Of a DNA stretch of 7,015 bases, positions 5,316 to 7,015 are shown piece by piece. Numbering within the stretch: the stretch's first letter is position 1; the number at the start of each line of letters is the position of its first letter. Both the position numbers and the translations under genes were made by a program. Below the pieces are notes generated by a model, which saw only the letters and a list, made by a program, of their open reading frames with translations, searched no databases and was not told where the DNA came from. Origin of the DNA: an uncultured Holophagaceae bacterium (GTDB lineage Bacteria > Acidobacteriota > Holophagae > Holophagales > Holophagaceae); assembly GCA_903890595.1 (NCBI GenBank), contig CAITBU010000316.1:1-7015 (forward strand), in the 5' to 3' direction.

Positions 5316-5717
5316 ATGCAGCGCCCCGAACGCCTTGAAGACCAGATCCATTTCCTGCTGTCGAGCCTCATTCAGCGAGAGCTGCGGGACCCCGAGCTGG
5401 GGTTCCTCACCCTCACGGCGGTGCGCATCACCGGGGACCGCAGCATCGCCCGGGTGTACTTCACCGTGCTGCCCCCTCTGGGCGGTGATCAGGTGGCCCA
5501 GAACGGCTTCACCCGCAAGGCCCTGGGCCGGGCGGCGGGCTTCCTCCGCACCCAGCTGGCCATGCGCCTGAAGATGAAGCGGGTACCTGAGCTGCAGTTC
5601 TTCCCGGACGGCACGCTGGAAGAGGGCAACCACCTGGAGACCCTGCTTGCAGAGCTAGAGCAGGAGCGGGCCGCCCGACCTCCAGATTCCTTGGCGGAAT
5701 CTGGAGAGGAAAAATAA
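5316..5717 (+). CDS. rbfA: 30S ribosome-binding factor A
   Basis: RbfA is a KH-type RNA-binding factor that binds the 30S subunit and helps 16S rRNA maturation, notably in the cold. The 133-residue product shows the family pattern: helix RPERLEDQIHFLLSSLIQREL, DPELGFLTLTAVRITGDRSIARVYFTVLP in two parts (25-53), the ALGRAAGFLRTQLAMRLKMKRVPELQF region (69-95) with the interrupted KH helices, and an acidic C-terminal tail. Length is normal. The ATG at 5316 has AAAGGA 5 bases upstream; the in-frame ATG at 5310 overlaps that site and is less likely. A TACACT hexamer at 5290-5295 could be a -10 box, without a clear -35. truB follows, the usual pair, but infB is not upstream; the neighbour is a divergent methyltransferase. 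An 11-bp hairpin lies in its last codons. Confidence 0.93.
   Translation: MQRPERLEDQIHFLLSSLIQRELRDPELGFLTLTAVRITGDRSIARVYFTVLPPLGGDQVAQNGFTRKALGRAAGFLRTQLAMRLKMKRVPELQFFPDGTLEEGNHLETLLAELEQERAARPPDSLAESGEEK
5680..5706 (+). other. Hairpin in the last codons of rbfA
   Basis: CTCCAGATTCC (5680-5690) and GGAATCTGGAG (5696-5706) pair perfectly over 11 bp around a 5-base loop TTGGC. The hairpin ends 11 bases before the rbfA stop and about 46 bases before the truB ATG. It is followed by the A-rich AGGAAAAATAAAAG, not a T-run, so it is not an intrinsic terminator on this strand, and the other strand has no T-run beyond the stem either. It may shape mRNA processing or truB translation, or be chance. 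The fold is seen directly; a role is inference. Confidence 0.4.
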
Positions 5718-5752
5718 AAGCATCCGTGATCAAGACGGGGGGGAGTGGCCTG

Positions 5753-6664
5753 ATGACGATTGCCGGAGCACCCGGTCCGGGGATCCACCTCGTCCACAAG
5801 ACTGTGGGGCGCAGCAGCTTTGACGCGGTGCGGGACTTCAAGCGCCGCGCTTTCGAGGCGGGCCAGAAGAAGCTGGCCCTGGGTCACGGTGGCACCCTGG
5901 ATCCCTTCGCCGAGGGCCTCCTGCTGGTGCTGGCGGGGCAGGCCACGCGCCTCATGGATCTCCTGCATCCCCTGCCCAAGACCTACGTGGCCGAGGTCCA
6001 CTGGGGCCTGGAGACGGATACCTGCGACCTGCAGGGCCTGCCGGTGCTGACCGGCGATGCCACCCACCTCACGCCGGAGGCCCTGGATGCGGCCCTGGCG
6101 CCGCTCCTGGGCTGGACCGAGCAGGTGCCGCCCACCACCAGTGCCAAGAAGATCGATGGCGAGGCGGCCTACAAGAAGGCTCACCGGGGCGAAGTCGTGG
6201 TCATGAAGCCCTGCCGCGTGTTCCTGCTCTCGGCCCGCTGGCTGGCCCACGACCTGCCCCGCGCCAGCACCCTGGAGCTCACCTGTCGGGGCGGCTACTA
6301 CGTGCGCAGCCTGGCCCGAGACCTGGGCCAGACCCTGGGCTGCGGCGCTCACCTAGCGGCCCTACGCCGCACAGCCATCGGCCCCTGGGCCGATCCCGGC
6401 GAAGGCTTGGAAGGCCTGGTGACTGGTACGGACCTGGTGCCCTGGTGTCCCTCCCGGGTCCTCACGGACGGCGAAGCCGAGCACCTCAACCACGGCCGGG
6501 CCATTCCCTTGGGCGAGTTCCTGCCACCCACCTGGGCTCTCCCCGAGGGCTTTCCCGATCCCGGCGCCCCCATGCGTGCCCTGCACCAGGGCCGCCTCGT
6601 GGCCCTGCTCAAGCCCACCGAAGACGGCCTCCGCACCTTCGCCAACCTCCGCGGCGGGCTGTAG
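5753..6664 (+). CDS. truB: tRNA pseudouridine-55 synthase TruB
   Basis: TruB isomerises U55 in the T-loop of nearly all tRNAs and also acts as a tRNA chaperone. The 303-residue protein has motif II GHGGTLDPFAEG with catalytic Asp50, the KTY motif (76-78) with the base-stacking Tyr78, and GGYYVRSLARDLG with Arg185, then CGAHLAALRRTAIG (197-210). The usual PPxYSA or PPxFSA motif reads PPTTSA (126-131). The C-terminus (LVALLKPTEDGLRTFANLRG) is a short substitute for the PUA-like domain. I chose the ATG at 5753, with GGAG 7 bases upstream; a GTG at 5726 adds nine residues without a good ribosome-binding site. It lies 35 bases after rbfA and is presumably co-transcribed. rpsO, its common downstream neighbour, is not immediately next; instead there is a secreted protein after an 89-base gap. 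Confidence 0.95.
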   Translation: MTIAGAPGPGIHLVHKTVGRSSFDAVRDFKRRAFEAGQKKLALGHGGTLDPFAEGLLLVLAGQATRLMDLLHPLPKTYVAEVHWGLETDTCDLQGLPVLTGDATHLTPEALDAALAPLLGWTEQVPPTTSAKKIDGEAAYKKAHRGEVVVMKPCRVFLLSARWLAHDLPRASTLELTCRGGYYVRSLARDLGQTLGCGAHLAALRRTAIGPWADPGEGLEGLVTGTDLVPWCPSRVLTDGEAEHLNHGRAIPLGEFLPPTWALPEGFPDPGAPMRALHQGRLVALLKPTEDGLRTFANLRGGL

Positions 6665-6753
6665 CGGAACGCAAATTTGGTCGGATGCCGAATGGGTTGC
6701 TACCATCAGCGGCGAACCGGTTGGGTCTTTCCCCCGGTGCCTAGGGGACTCCC

Positions 6754-7015
6754 ATGCTGAAGACTCTGCGTTTCCTTCCCCTGGCTGCGTGCCTGGTGGC
6801 CATGGCGCCCATGGCTCAGGCCGATGACGCTGCTACCGCAGCCAAGCTGGTGGGCACCTGGGAGGGCAAGTGGCTCTTCGCCGACATGGGCGGCAAGCTG
6901 GTGGTGAAGATCGATGCTGCCACCGGCAATGTCCTCAAGGGCAGCTCCGTCTGGTACGGCACCGCCGTGGGCGACTTCTCGGACACCTTTACCAAGGCCA
7001 AGGTGAAGGGCCAGA
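6754..7015 (+). CDS. Secreted protein of unknown function, N-terminal part cut by window edge
   Basis: The frame is open from the ATG to the window edge, giving 87 residues. AGGGG lies 6 bases upstream of the ATG. The product begins with a Sec signal peptide: MLKTLR, a hydrophobic core to about residue 19, and AQA before Asp24, a good signal peptidase I site. LAAC at 10-13 resembles a lipobox but the hydrophobic stretch before it is too short, so a free periplasmic or secreted protein is more likely. The mature part begins AAKLVGTWEGKW, with alternating hydrophobic strands (KLVVKI, GSSVWYG), which looks like the first strands of a small beta-barrel or lipocalin-like fold; that is inference. 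The 89-base gap after truB could hold a weak promoter (TTGGTC 6677-6682, TACCAT 6701-6706), so it may be transcribed on its own. I do not recognise a named family. Confidence 0.75.
   Translation, partial: MLKTLRFLPLAACLVAMAPMAQADDAATAAKLVGTWEGKWLFADMGGKLVVKIDAATGNVLKGSSVWYGTAVGDFSDTFTKAKVKGQ

Noticed and set aside
6782..6793. Lipobox LAAC in the final secreted protein
   Set aside because: The hydrophobic stretch before this Cys is only about six residues; the AQA-Asp site further on fits a normal signal peptide better.

Overview
The window is a gene-dense, very GC-rich stretch (short AT-rich islands stand out) of a bacterial core chromosome. An outer-membrane-type lipoprotein signal (LAAC followed by Ala) and a second exported protein suggest a Gram-negative host. 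The glycolysis/SecG/tRNA-Leu and RbfA/TruB genes are housekeeping. My best guess is Acidobacteriota (Holophagae/Geothrix-like), from general sequence flavour only, so low confidence.

Layout. Minus strand, read right to left: a class I SAM methyltransferase (4509-5231), a 328-bp gene-free stretch holding a 147-bp inverted-repeat element, pgk (2984-4180), tpiA (2241-2975), a strong intrinsic terminator (2157-2220), then after an interruption secG (107-457) and the 5' part of a tRNA-Leu(GAG) cut by the window edge (1-39). The interruption is a plus-strand pair, a lipoprotein (589-1416) and a protein with four zinc ribbons (1416-2156). Their TGATG junction suggests translational coupling. Plus strand on the right: rbfA (5316-5717), truB (5753-6664) and the start of a secreted protein (6754 to the edge).

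Function. pgk and tpiA are adjacent glycolytic genes that end at a shared terminator. secG codes for the small Sec translocon subunit and probably reads through into the tRNA. RbfA (30S maturation) and TruB (tRNA psi55) form the usual translation pair, but nusA/infB are not upstream and rpsO is not immediately downstream. The methyltransferase is divergent from them.

Most worth a second look: (1) the 147-bp element at 4327-4473, with perfect 28-bp inverted ends made of tandem nonamers; (2) the 20-bp palindrome at 2164-2220, which has a similar nonamer design but also serves as a terminator; (3) a secG leader that can pair with the secG start codon and carries a three-codon ORF; (4) the uncharacterised lipoprotein/zinc-ribbon pair between tpiA and secG. 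I see no phage, transposase, CRISPR or clear defence genes, and no convincing wholly new multi-gene system.
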